Assembly (NCBI GenBank): GCA_046542315.1
Contig: JBKHBO010000016.1
Span: forward strand, 1 to 33,718
Length of the DNA stretch: 33,718 nucleotides
Source of the DNA: PWPR01 sp046542315
GTDB lineage: Bacteria; Bacillota; UBA994; PWPR01
Direction: 5' to 3'
Under the pieces are notes generated by a model. The model saw only the letters and a list, made by a program, of their open reading frames with translations. It was not told the origin of the DNA and did no database searches. Position numbers and translations under genes: made by a program. Positions 8,777 through 15,883 of the stretch are shown piece by piece (the first letter of the stretch is position 1; the number at the start of each line of letters is the position of its first letter).

Positions 8777-9009
8777 TATTCTTCCTCCCTCTCTTCACGA
8801 TGTATTTCAATAACTACATCAGGGCAGATTTGTGCACAAAACATGCATCCAATACATTTTTCTTTGTCCGATACTGTTGCTACGTAGTAACCTTTTTTAT
8901 TTATACGGTCACTCATCATAACGATATCTACCGGGCATACTGTTGTACATAATTCGCACCCTTTACACCTATCCTCATCAAAAATGGGATATGACACTTT
9001 TTTAGCCAT
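8776..9009 (-). CDS. 2-oxoacid:ferredoxin oxidoreductase, delta (2[4Fe-4S] ferredoxin) subunit
   Basis: A 77-residue ferredoxin-like subunit with two complete cluster motifs, CKGCELCTTVCP and CIGCMFCAQICP, separated by a linker. It passes electrons from the thiamine site to a soluble ferredoxin. The acidic C-terminal tail (EEREEE) is not part of either motif. It is the first of the four oxidoreductase genes in transcription order. The ATG lies behind AGGAGG, 15 bases after the NTPase stop. The stop overlaps the vorB start by one base. Confidence 0.94.
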   Translation of the reverse strand: MAKKVSYPIFDEDRCKGCELCTTVCPVDIVMMSDRINKKGYYVATVSDKEKCIGCMFCAQICPDVVIEIHREEREEE

Positions 9010-9024
9010 CTTCCAACCTCCTAT

Positions 9025-9693
9025 TTATTTTCTCCAACTTGGAGATAATTGTAAATCTAATTCAAAGATATCAGATTCTATCTTTGGTTTGCCGTTAAGT
9101 TTGATAAATTCTTTTGAAATAGCTGAAAAAACAATAGGCAATTTTAGTTTCTCAGCTGCTTTTTTAACAATCTCAAAGTTTTCCTCAAGATACTTAACAG
9201 TAGTTTGTGATAACAAATTACTGTTATTAATTATTCCAGTAATTTTTTTACGAGACTTAATTTCTATATCTTTTGCAAGTTTTACGATTTTTTCTGCACT
9301 ATCTTGATAGGGCCTAGCAGGATTTACGACTAAAAACATCTCATAATTGTCTGGGATATCTTTATGATACCTTGCTAATACCTTAGCTCCAGTATCATCT
9401 CCTCCTAGATCTACTATTGTCATAACATTTTCATTTTTCAATACAGAATATATCTTTCCTGGGAGCGCTGGTAAAGCTGAGTTACGCAGTTCTCCTTTTG
9501 GAGCAACTAATTCAATATCTTTTTCTTCAAATAATTTAAATGCTTCTCTTGATCTAAAATATGGGTTGACTATATCCAGATCTACAATAGCAACTTTTTC
9601 AAATTCGTGACGCTTTTTTAATACATAGTTAACAGAAATTTCCGATTTCCCACTTCCATAACCACCACATATAATTATTACAGGTGAATTCAT
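9025..9693 (-). CDS. Uncharacterised P-loop NTPase of the VOR operon
   Basis: A 222-residue cytoplasmic P-loop protein. Walker A is GGYGSGKS (10-17). A following acidic segment VDLDIVNPYF (37-46) resembles the conserved DxD region of MinD/ParA/CobB-like NTPases, and VDLGGDDTGA (94-103) looks like the Walker B/switch region. Further on is FLVVNPARPYQ (near 120-130), then a linker and a variable C-terminal part. There is no membrane segment and no cysteine-rich motif. It is not recognised as a named enzyme. It sits between a butyrate kinase gene and the ferredoxin subunit gene of the oxidoreductase, 7 and 15 bases away, so it is surely co-transcribed. An assembly, metallocluster-loading or regulatory role for the oxidoreductase is a guess from position. 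Its own ribosome binding site is weak, which points to coupling with the kinase gene. Confidence 0.85.
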   Translation of the reverse strand: MNSPVIIICGGYGSGKSEISVNYVLKKRHEFEKVAIVDLDIVNPYFRSREAFKLFEEKDIELVAPKGELRNSALPALPGKIYSVLKNENVMTIVDLGGDDTGAKVLARYHKDIPDNYEMFLVVNPARPYQDSAEKIVKLAKDIEIKSRKKITGIINNSNLLSQTTVKYLEENFEIVKKAAEKLKLPIVFSAISKEFIKLNGKPKIESDIFELDLQLSPSWRK

Positions 9694-9700
9694 ATTTATT

Positions 9701-10771
9701 TTACTTTTTATAATGTTTAACCCCTTCTTCTTTTGTTAAAACTCTAAGCGCTCCAAATGCAAGTGCTTGCATCTCTTTTTCTCCAGGATATATCTTAATT
9801 GGAGCAATGTATGATACCATTTCTTTTATCCATGGAATTAAATACTCATCATCATAAGCAAGACCACCTGATAGTACAATTGCATCTATTTTACCAGAAG
9901 TAATAGGCGCTAAAGATCCTATTTCTTTTGCTACTTGATAAGCCATAGCTTTATATATTAAGAGTGCTTCCTTATTGTCATTTTCAATCATATCTACTAC
10001 TTCTCTAGCATCATTAGTACCTAAATAAGCTACTAAACCACCATTACCTTTTAAAAGCTTTTTAATTTCAGGCAAATCATATTCTCCAGAAAAACATAGC
10101 TTAGCAAGATCTCCAGCTGGTAAACTTCCACTTCTTTCAGGAGTAAAAGGACCTTCTCCATCTAAAGCATTGTTTACATCAATAACTTTACCTTGCTTAT
10201 GTAGCCCAACTGAAATACCTCCACCTAAATGAGCTACAATGAAATTACCATCTTTATATTGGATGCCTAATTCTTCTGCAGCTATACGTGAAACCTCTTT
10301 TTGATTCAAAGCATGAAAAATACTAACTCTCTCAAACAAAGGATTTCCGCTAATACGAGCTATACTCTCCATTTCATCTACTACAACTGGATCTACTATG
10401 TATGCTGGTATATTTAGGTCATTGGAAAATTCATAAGCAATAACTCCTCCAAGATTAGAAGCGTGCTCGCCATAGTTGCCACTTTTTAAATCCTCTACCA
10501 TTTCAGAGTTTACTAAATAAGTTCCTCCTTCTAGAGGGTGAAGAAGACCTCCACGACCTACAACTGCATCTAAATTATTAAGGTCATAGTTATTTTCAAC
10601 TAAAGTTTCCTTAATTATGTTATATCTAAAACTTTCTTGTTCTGCGATGCCATTAAAAATAGCTAGATCATCGCTGCTATGACGAAGTGTTTTTTCCATT
10701 AATTCTTCTTCATTCTTAAAAACACTGATCTTAGTTGATGTCGAACCAGGATTAATTACTAAAATATCCAT
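9701..10771 (-). CDS. buk: Butyrate kinase (copy 1, promoter-distal)
   Basis: It converts butyryl- or branched-chain acyl-phosphate plus ADP to the acid and ATP by substrate-level phosphorylation. It belongs to the acetate kinase/ASKHA superfamily: NPGSTSTK (7-14), VGRGGLLHPLEGGTY (near 72-86), HASNLGG, VDPVVVDEM, VAHLGGGIS (about 175-183) and LSGGLAY near the C-terminus. The 356-residue length is normal for Buk and shorter than acetate kinase. The ATG is 5 bases after AGGTG and 8 bases past the ptb stop. A second, clearly different copy lies upstream of ptb, so the two may differ in acyl-chain preference; this is inference. Confidence 0.94.
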   Translation of the reverse strand: MDILVINPGSTSTKISVFKNEEELMEKTLRHSSDDLAIFNGIAEQESFRYNIIKETLVENNYDLNNLDAVVGRGGLLHPLEGGTYLVNSEMVEDLKSGNYGEHASNLGGVIAYEFSNDLNIPAYIVDPVVVDEMESIARISGNPLFERVSIFHALNQKEVSRIAAEELGIQYKDGNFIVAHLGGGISVGLHKQGKVIDVNNALDGEGPFTPERSGSLPAGDLAKLCFSGEYDLPEIKKLLKGNGGLVAYLGTNDAREVVDMIENDNKEALLIYKAMAYQVAKEIGSLAPITSGKIDAIVLSGGLAYDDEYLIPWIKEMVSYIAPIKIYPGEKEMQALAFGALRVLTKEEGVKHYKK

Positions 10772-10779
10772 CTTTTCAC

Positions 10780-11679
10780 CTAGGCCAACAACACTGCAGA
10801 AGCTATAGAATTCACCTTGGCATCATGAGAATCTGCACGAGAAGTTAACACAATCGGTACTTTTGCTCCTACTATAATCCCTGCACATCTAGCTTTTGCA
10901 AAATAAACCATACTTTTATACATTACATTTCCAACTTCAATGTATGGTACTAAGTATATATCTGCATCTCCAGCAACTGGGCTATCTAATCCAATATGAT
11001 CTGCAGCTTCTTTAGATACCGCTCCATTAAGATTCAAAGGCCCATCAATAATACAATTTTTTATTTGACCGCGCTTATTCATCATTGTTAAAGTTGCTGC
11101 ATCAACAGTAGCTTGCATTTCTGGATTAACCTTCTCAACAGCACATAAAGGTGCAACCTTTGGTAAATCTATTTTTAACAGTTTATTAGCAACTTGTGTT
11201 GCATTCTCGACTAACTGTATCTTTTGATAAATATCAGGGTTTATATTCATGCCACCATCAGTCATTAAAATTAAGCGATCATATTCTTTAGCTTCCAAAA
11301 CAGCTACATGACTCAACAACTTACCTGTGCGTAACCCATATTCTTTGTTTAATACAGCTCTTAAAATAACGGAGGTGCTAACCAATCCTTTCATCAGTAA
11401 ATCAGCTTCTCCACTACTTACTTGTCTTACAGCAAGTTCACACGCTTTAGCATCGTTTGTTTCATGAATTATATCAATTTTATCTAAGTCTAGTTTGATT
11501 TCATTTGAAATACTCTCAATGCTCTTCTTATCACCTACAAGCACAAAGTCTGAAATACCAAGCTCAATAGATTCTTTAACTGCCTCTAGTACATCTTTAT
11601 CAGCAGCAACAGCTACAGCAATTTTTTTCTGGTCACATTTTATAGCTTCTTCTCTTAATTGATCAAAATTTTTTATCAT
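10780..11679 (-). CDS. ptb: Phosphate butyryltransferase
   Basis: It transfers the acyl group from butyryl- or branched-chain acyl-CoA to phosphate, giving acyl-phosphate for butyrate kinase. It belongs to the Pta/Ptb family: DLLMKGLVST (near 93-102), the LSHVAVLE stretch, MTDGGMNINPD (near 139-149), and a C-terminal AGIIVGAKVPIVLTSRAD block (about 270-287). The reading frame also has a TTG at 11691, but that TTG lies next to GGAGGG. The GGAGGG is best read as the ribosome binding site of the ATG at 11679, giving 299 residues, the usual family length. It is flanked on both sides by butyrate kinase genes. Confidence 0.94.
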   Translation of the reverse strand: MIKNFDQLREEAIKCDQKKIAVAVAADKDVLEAVKESIELGISDFVLVGDKKSIESISNEIKLDLDKIDIIHETNDAKACELAVRQVSSGEADLLMKGLVSTSVILRAVLNKEYGLRTGKLLSHVAVLEAKEYDRLILMTDGGMNINPDIYQKIQLVENATQVANKLLKIDLPKVAPLCAVEKVNPEMQATVDAATLTMMNKRGQIKNCIIDGPLNLNGAVSKEAADHIGLDSPVAGDADIYLVPYIEVGNVMYKSMVYFAKARCAGIIVGAKVPIVLTSRADSHDAKVNSIASAVLLA

Positions 11680-11683
11680 TTTG

Positions 11684-11689
11684 CCCTCC
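11684..11689 (-). promoter_or_regulatory. Ribosome binding site deciding the ptb start
   Basis: GGAGGG on the minus strand, 4 bases before the ATG at 11679. It rules out the in-frame TTG at 11691, which would place the site inside the coding region. Confidence 0.75.
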
Positions 11690-11693
11690 AATA

Positions 11694-12758
11694 TTAATAA
11701 ATATATTCTTTAACTTTTTGTCTGCCTATTAAAACACGATAAGCACCTTCAGCAAGTGCTCTTAATTCATCTTCTCCAGCATAGATTACAATAGGAGCAA
11801 TGAATTCTAACTTATCTTTCATATAGGTAGTAAGTTTTTTTGAATACGCTAGCCCTCCAGTAAGTAATATTGCATCTACTTGACCTTTTAATACAGTAGC
11901 CATAGCACCAATTTCTTTAACTATCTGGTAGCACATAGCCTCCCAAATTAATGCAGCCCTTTCATCCCCATCTTCTATCCTTTTTTCGACTACTCGCAAA
12001 TCGTTAGTATTCAAATAGCTAATTAGTCCAGATTTTTTATTTAATAAATTTTTAACTTCCTTAGCAGAATTATATTTCTCGCTAAAGCACAGCTTTACTA
12101 AAGCACCTGAAGGCACTGTTCCTGCTCTCTCAGGTGAAAATGGCCCCATTTCATTAGCATTATTGACATCAATAATACGACCATTCTTCATAGGTGCAAT
12201 AGAGATACCCCCACCTAAGTGTGCTACAACTAATCTTAACTCATTTAGACTTCTCACATTTTCGTTTGCATATCTATAACTGATAGCTTTAATATTCAAA
12301 GTATGCGCAAGACTTTTTCTTTCAATATGTGGAATACCCGATATTCTAGCAACATTATCCATCTCATCAACTGCAACAGGATCCACTACATATGCTTTAG
12401 AGTCATGTTTTTTCGCTAATTCCTTGGCTAATAATCCACCCAAGTTAGATGCGTGAGTACCAGAAACACCAATTTTTAAATGTTCTTCCATTCTGCTATT
12501 TACTGCATATGTACCGCTTGGCATCGGATTTAACAGACCTCCTCTGCCGACAAAAGCAGCTATTGGCTCTTCTATATCCAATCTTTTAATAAAATCGTTA
12601 ATCGATTTTAGTCGATAAGGCAATTGGTCATTTAAATTATCAAAATCCTCAATCTCTCCTCTAGGATGCTCTATAGTTTCTTTATCAATTAATTCATCGT
12701 TAGAATATAGAGCTACTTTAGTGGAAGTAGACCCAGGATTTATTGCAAAAATAAGCAA
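11694..12758 (-). CDS. buk: Butyrate kinase (copy 2, promoter-proximal)
   Basis: A second butyrate/branched-chain fatty acid kinase. It has the same ASKHA marks as copy 1: NPGSTSTK close to the N-terminus, VGRGGLLNPMPSGTY, HASNLGG, VDPVAVDEM, VAHLGGGIS and LTGGLAY. The two copies differ over most of their length; for example, copy 2 has EMGPFSPERAG where copy 1 has GEGPFTPERSG. It is an old paralogue, not a recent duplication. The frame opens with an ATG at 12776, but that ATG lies upstream of AAGGAG. The TTG at 12758, 8 bases after AAGGAG, gives the family's normal short lead (MLIFAINPGS) and is preferred, for 354 residues. It is first in the leftward energy operon, 108 bases from recN. Confidence 0.92.
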   Translation of the reverse strand: MLIFAINPGSTSTKVALYSNDELIDKETIEHPRGEIEDFDNLNDQLPYRLKSINDFIKRLDIEEPIAAFVGRGGLLNPMPSGTYAVNSRMEEHLKIGVSGTHASNLGGLLAKELAKKHDSKAYVVDPVAVDEMDNVARISGIPHIERKSLAHTLNIKAISYRYANENVRSLNELRLVVAHLGGGISIAPMKNGRIIDVNNANEMGPFSPERAGTVPSGALVKLCFSEKYNSAKEVKNLLNKKSGLISYLNTNDLRVVEKRIEDGDERAALIWEAMCYQIVKEIGAMATVLKGQVDAILLTGGLAYSKKLTTYMKDKLEFIAPIVIYAGEDELRALAEGAYRVLIGRQKVKEYIY

Positions 12759-12766
12759 ATAACGCA

Positions 12767-12772
12767 CTCCTT
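12767..12772 (-). promoter_or_regulatory. Ribosome binding site deciding the buk copy 2 start
   Basis: AAGGAG on the minus strand, 8 bases before TTG 12758. It lies within the first codons of the alternative ATG frame start at 12776, which has no ribosome binding site of its own. Confidence 0.65.
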
Positions 12773-12830
12773 TCATAATATCATCTTTGTTTTATTTTAA
12801 TTCAAAACATTCTATATATAAAGAAAATAT

Positions 12831-12848
12831 AAATAATAGATATTATTT
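12831..12848. repeat. 18-bp AT-only dyad in the recN-buk gap
   Basis: AAATAATAGATATTATTT has 8-bp perfect arms around a central GA. It lies in the 108-base AT-rich gap ahead of the butyrate kinase operon, the place expected for that operon's promoter and operator. The arms contain no G or C, so chance is a real alternative in such AT-rich DNA. No convincing -35/-10 pair and no sigma-54 site (TGGCAC-N5-TTGC) could be picked out of the gap. No terminator for recN is visible either. Confidence 0.3.
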
Positions 12849-12866
12849 CATAAAATAGTATAAATA

Positions 12867-14537
12867 TTAATTATTATTACTTAACATTTTTATCGCTTGT
12901 GACTTAGTAATTTCATCATCCGCTCCCAGCATCCTCATGATCTCAGCTATTCTATCCTCACCATCCACTCTTGTAATTGTAGTAACTGTTCTCCCATTAA
13001 CATATTCTTTGTCTACAACATAATGATATTTAGCCTTGGCTGCAATTACAGGTAAATGTGTAACACAAAGTACTTGCTTATCTTTACTTAAGTTTTCAAT
13101 TTTATCAGCAACTGCATTAGCTACTTTTCCACCAATACCTACATCAATCTCATCAAATATTATTGATTTATTATCATTTTGGCTGGTTATTTGAGTTTTA
13201 ATCTCAAGCATCAATCTAGAAAGTTCTCCTCCAGAAATAACTTCCGAAAGAGGCTTAACAGGCTCTCCTTTATTGGCAGAAAATTGCATGTTTATTTTAT
13301 CACTACCGTTAGTTGAAATCTTATTCTCATCAAAAATTATATCAATTTTTAGCCTAGCATGATTCATCCCTAGATTCTTTATTCCCTTCTCAATTAACTT
13401 ACTAAACTCATTAGCATTGTTTTGTCTTTGATTTGATAAATTCTTAGCTTCTTTTAAGTATTGCTCTTTTAATGATTTAATTTTTTTATTTATTTTCAAC
13501 CTTTCTTCTTCACTATTTTTTAGAAGATAAACCCTTTCATGAGCTGATTTTAAATAATTCAAAATTTCTTCAATACTGTTTCCGTATTTTCTTCTCAAAG
13601 TATGAATCTTATTTAATCTATCTTCTACATGGTTTAGTCTATTAGGATCAAAATCGAATTTTAATTTATAGGTTTGTGTAATGTTTTCTAACTCTTGCAT
13701 ATCATAATATATGGAATTTGTCATATCAACCACTGGTTTTAATTCACTATCAAGAGAAGAAATATTTTCTAAATCTCTTGTTATATCTCCTAGCTGTTCA
13801 AATAATGATCTCATTTCAAAATTATTTGAGAAAATATTTTCTATTTCATTTAACACAGAAAATATTTTTTCAGAGTTTTTTAAAAACATACTTTCATTTT
13901 CTAACTCTTCTAGTTCATTAATAGATAAATTAGCCTCTTCAATTTCGTTTATTTGAAACTCTAACATATCTAACTCTCTAGCAATGATTGATTGATCATT
14001 GCCTATGTTACTTAATCTTTTTTTTAACGAGTTAATTTCTGTAATTAATTCTGCTAATGTACTTTTTTTGTTTATTATATCTTGTTTATTCCAAGAATCA
14101 ATCAAATATAGCTGGTAATCATCATCCAGTAACTGGGCATGTTCGTGCTGTCCATAAATATTAATTAAATTTGACCCTATTTCATTAAGGATCTTTACTG
14201 GCGAAATTTTTCCATTTATTCTACAAACGTTCCTACCATTTCTAGAGATCTCTCTTTCAATAATTAAGAAATTATCTGACTCATATCCATATTCAGCCAA
14301 TTTATCTTTAACAACTTCTGTTTTTGTAATATCAAAAGTAGCAATAACTGAGCATTTTTCAGATCCTGACCGAATATAAGATGTATTAGCTCTACCACCA
14401 ATACATAAACTAACTGCGTCTATTAATATAGACTTACCTGCACCTGTCTCACCAGTTAGTGTGTTAAAATTATTAAAAAACTCTATTTCTAATTTATCTA
14501 TTAAAGCAAAATCTTTAAGAGAAATGTTTACTAGCAA
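12867..14537 (-). CDS. recN: DNA repair protein RecN
   Basis: An SMC-like ATPase that acts at double-strand breaks during recombinational repair. The N-terminal ATPase half has GETGAGKS (29-36). A long middle coiled-coil region (about 150-370), rich in Glu, Leu and Lys, follows. The C-terminal half has the ABC signature SGGELSR from 435 and the Walker B IFDEIDVGIGG from 460. The 556-residue length is typical. The start codon is TTG, 7 bases after GGGGAG, and gives the normal MLVNISLKDFALID N-terminus. It is 2 bases after the nadK stop. In many Firmicutes argR lies between nadK and recN; it is absent here. Confidence 0.96.
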   Translation of the reverse strand: MLVNISLKDFALIDKLEIEFFNNFNTLTGETGAGKSILIDAVSLCIGGRANTSYIRSGSEKCSVIATFDITKTEVVKDKLAEYGYESDNFLIIEREISRNGRNVCRINGKISPVKILNEIGSNLINIYGQHEHAQLLDDDYQLYLIDSWNKQDIINKKSTLAELITEINSLKKRLSNIGNDQSIIARELDMLEFQINEIEEANLSINELEELENESMFLKNSEKIFSVLNEIENIFSNNFEMRSLFEQLGDITRDLENISSLDSELKPVVDMTNSIYYDMQELENITQTYKLKFDFDPNRLNHVEDRLNKIHTLRRKYGNSIEEILNYLKSAHERVYLLKNSEEERLKINKKIKSLKEQYLKEAKNLSNQRQNNANEFSKLIEKGIKNLGMNHARLKIDIIFDENKISTNGSDKINMQFSANKGEPVKPLSEVISGGELSRLMLEIKTQITSQNDNKSIIFDEIDVGIGGKVANAVADKIENLSKDKQVLCVTHLPVIAAKAKYHYVVDKEYVNGRTVTTITRVDGEDRIAEIMRMLGADDEITKSQAIKMLSNNN

Positions 14538-14539
14538 TT

Positions 14540-15358
14540 TTATTCTCCCCTTACCTCTGTTCTTCTCAATTTTTGTCTCATTAACTTGAAGAAATTAAGT
14601 TCTTTAATTCTAACTAGTTTTAGAGATAGATTTGATTTTTTAAATTCTATAATATCCTCTGGTAGGATTTTAAAGTTTTCTTGTCCATCTACAGTTAAGA
14701 AGCAATAATTTGCTTTTTTAATTTTCATTTTTACACTAGAACCAGAAGATATAATGATTGGCCTTGCATATAAAGCGTGTGGAGCAATAGGTGTAATAAT
14801 GAATAAGCTCACTTCAGGAGAGACTAAAGGTCCTCCTGCAGATAAAGAATAAGCTGTTGATCCAGTAGGTGTTGATACAATAACTCCATCGGATGGATAA
14901 GTGTCTACCCATCTTTGATCTACAAAAACTTCAATATTGGTAAGTCTTGAGAGCGAACCCTTGGTTAAAGCTCCCTCATTAATAGCTTTTGTAGAGAAAA
15001 TTGTTTTTCCATTTCTATCGACATCTATATCTATCATGATTCTTTTCTCAATATGATATTCACCCTTTATTAGGTTATTCATAGCAAAATCAAGTTCTTC
15101 TGTCTCTACTTCGCTTAAAAATCCAAGATTTCCGCAATTAATACCTAATACAGGGGTATTTAACCATTTATTTTGTCTTGCAAAATAAAGAAGGGTTCCA
15201 TCTCCTCCAAGAATAATTAACATATCTATGTCTTTTTCATCAGTCTTTTCATCAGTAATAACTTCTATTTCTGAATTTTTAAATATTTCTATTAATCTAT
15301 CTTGAATTGTAAACGCAATAGGTTTTGTATCGTTTTTTAGTAATACTATTTTTTTCAT
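14540..15358 (-). CDS. nadK: NAD kinase
   Basis: It phosphorylates NAD to NADP using ATP or polyphosphate in the cytoplasm. From the chosen start: GGDGT (51-55), the Asn127-Glu128 pair of the NAD-binding NE motif, the glycine-rich TPTGSTAYSLSAGGP (163-177) and the later VDGQ. The 272-residue length is normal. GTG at 15361 and ATG at 15358 are adjacent; the ATG is 6 bases after GGGGAG and the GTG only 3, so ATG is preferred. This makes the start overlap the upstream stop by one base (TGATG), a coupled junction. Confidence 0.95.
   Translation of the reverse strand: MKKIVLLKNDTKPIAFTIQDRLIEIFKNSEIEVITDEKTDEKDIDMLIILGGDGTLLYFARQNKWLNTPVLGINCGNLGFLSEVETEELDFAMNNLIKGEYHIEKRIMIDIDVDRNGKTIFSTKAINEGALTKGSLSRLTNIEVFVDQRWVDTYPSDGVIVSTPTGSTAYSLSAGGPLVSPEVSLFIITPIAPHALYARPIIISSGSSVKMKIKKANYCFLTVDGQENFKILPEDIIEFKKSNLSLKLVRIKELNFFKLMRQKLRRTEVRGE
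14545..14550 (-). promoter_or_regulatory. Ribosome binding site supporting the recN TTG start
   Basis: GGGGAG on the minus strand, 7 bases before the TTG start of recN. It lies inside the last codons of nadK. Confidence 0.7.
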
Positions 15359-15873
15359 CACAAACTCCCCAAAATTATGTAAATTAATATTGCTATAATA
15401 GCCAATAACAGAAAGATTGATACCTTGTAGGATTTTTCACTGCTAGGTAAATTGATTATTCTATATTTAGACTTTTCATAATCATAATAAATAATATCAG
15501 GAAACCCTAGAAAGCTATACTCTACAAATGGATACCTTACTAGTTTGCTATTAATACTTTTACCAGCTGATTTTGGATTTCTTACTTTCAAAACATATTT
15601 TTTAAAACCCTTTTTAAGAATAACTACTCTTTTAGAAATCTTTGCTTCATATCCTCTGTTGTCAGCATTAATATTATAAAGTAAATTATTTATGGTTTTA
15701 TGATAAGTAAAACCATCCTCTTCTAAATGCTTAATAGCACTTCTTATTTTTCCACCAGGAATATCTTTTGTAACGTCATACTTTTTTCTTTTGATATATT
15801 TATATAAAAAAATAAAGAAAATAATGAGTGAAATCATTAATAATATTTTTATGTCTTGATCAGTTAAAAGCAT
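15358..15873 (-). CDS. Unknown protein with N- and C-terminal membrane helices
   Basis: Not recognised. From ATG 15873 the protein has 171 residues. A hydrophobic helix lies at about 9-25, followed at once by a positive stretch (YKYIKRKK). A basic, Tyr-rich domain of roughly 120 residues fills 30-150, and a second hydrophobic helix lies at about 151-168. The positive-inside rule puts the central domain in the cytoplasm, tethered by both ends. Possible landmarks in that domain are GYEAKISKRVVILKKG (74-89) and RYPFVEYSFLGFPDIIYYD (113-131). I see no cysteines, no nucleotide-binding motif and no signal peptide cleavage site. The ATG is chosen over an upstream GTG (15882) because GAGGTG, 6 bases before the ATG, makes the ribosome binding site. 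It lies between tlyA and nadK with coupled spacing (10-base gap and 1-base overlap). Confidence 0.8.
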   Translation of the reverse strand: MLLTDQDIKILLMISLIIFFIFLYKYIKRKKYDVTKDIPGGKIRSAIKHLEEDGFTYHKTINNLLYNINADNRGYEAKISKRVVILKKGFKKYVLKVRNPKSAGKSINSKLVRYPFVEYSFLGFPDIIYYDYEKSKYRIINLPSSEKSYKVSIFLLLAIIAILIYIILGSL

Positions 15874-15883
15874 AGATTTCACC

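Noticed and set aside
12759..12776. Upstream ATG start for butyrate kinase copy 2
   Set aside because: The AAGGAG ribosome binding site falls inside it. The TTG at 12758 gives correct spacing and the usual family N-terminus.
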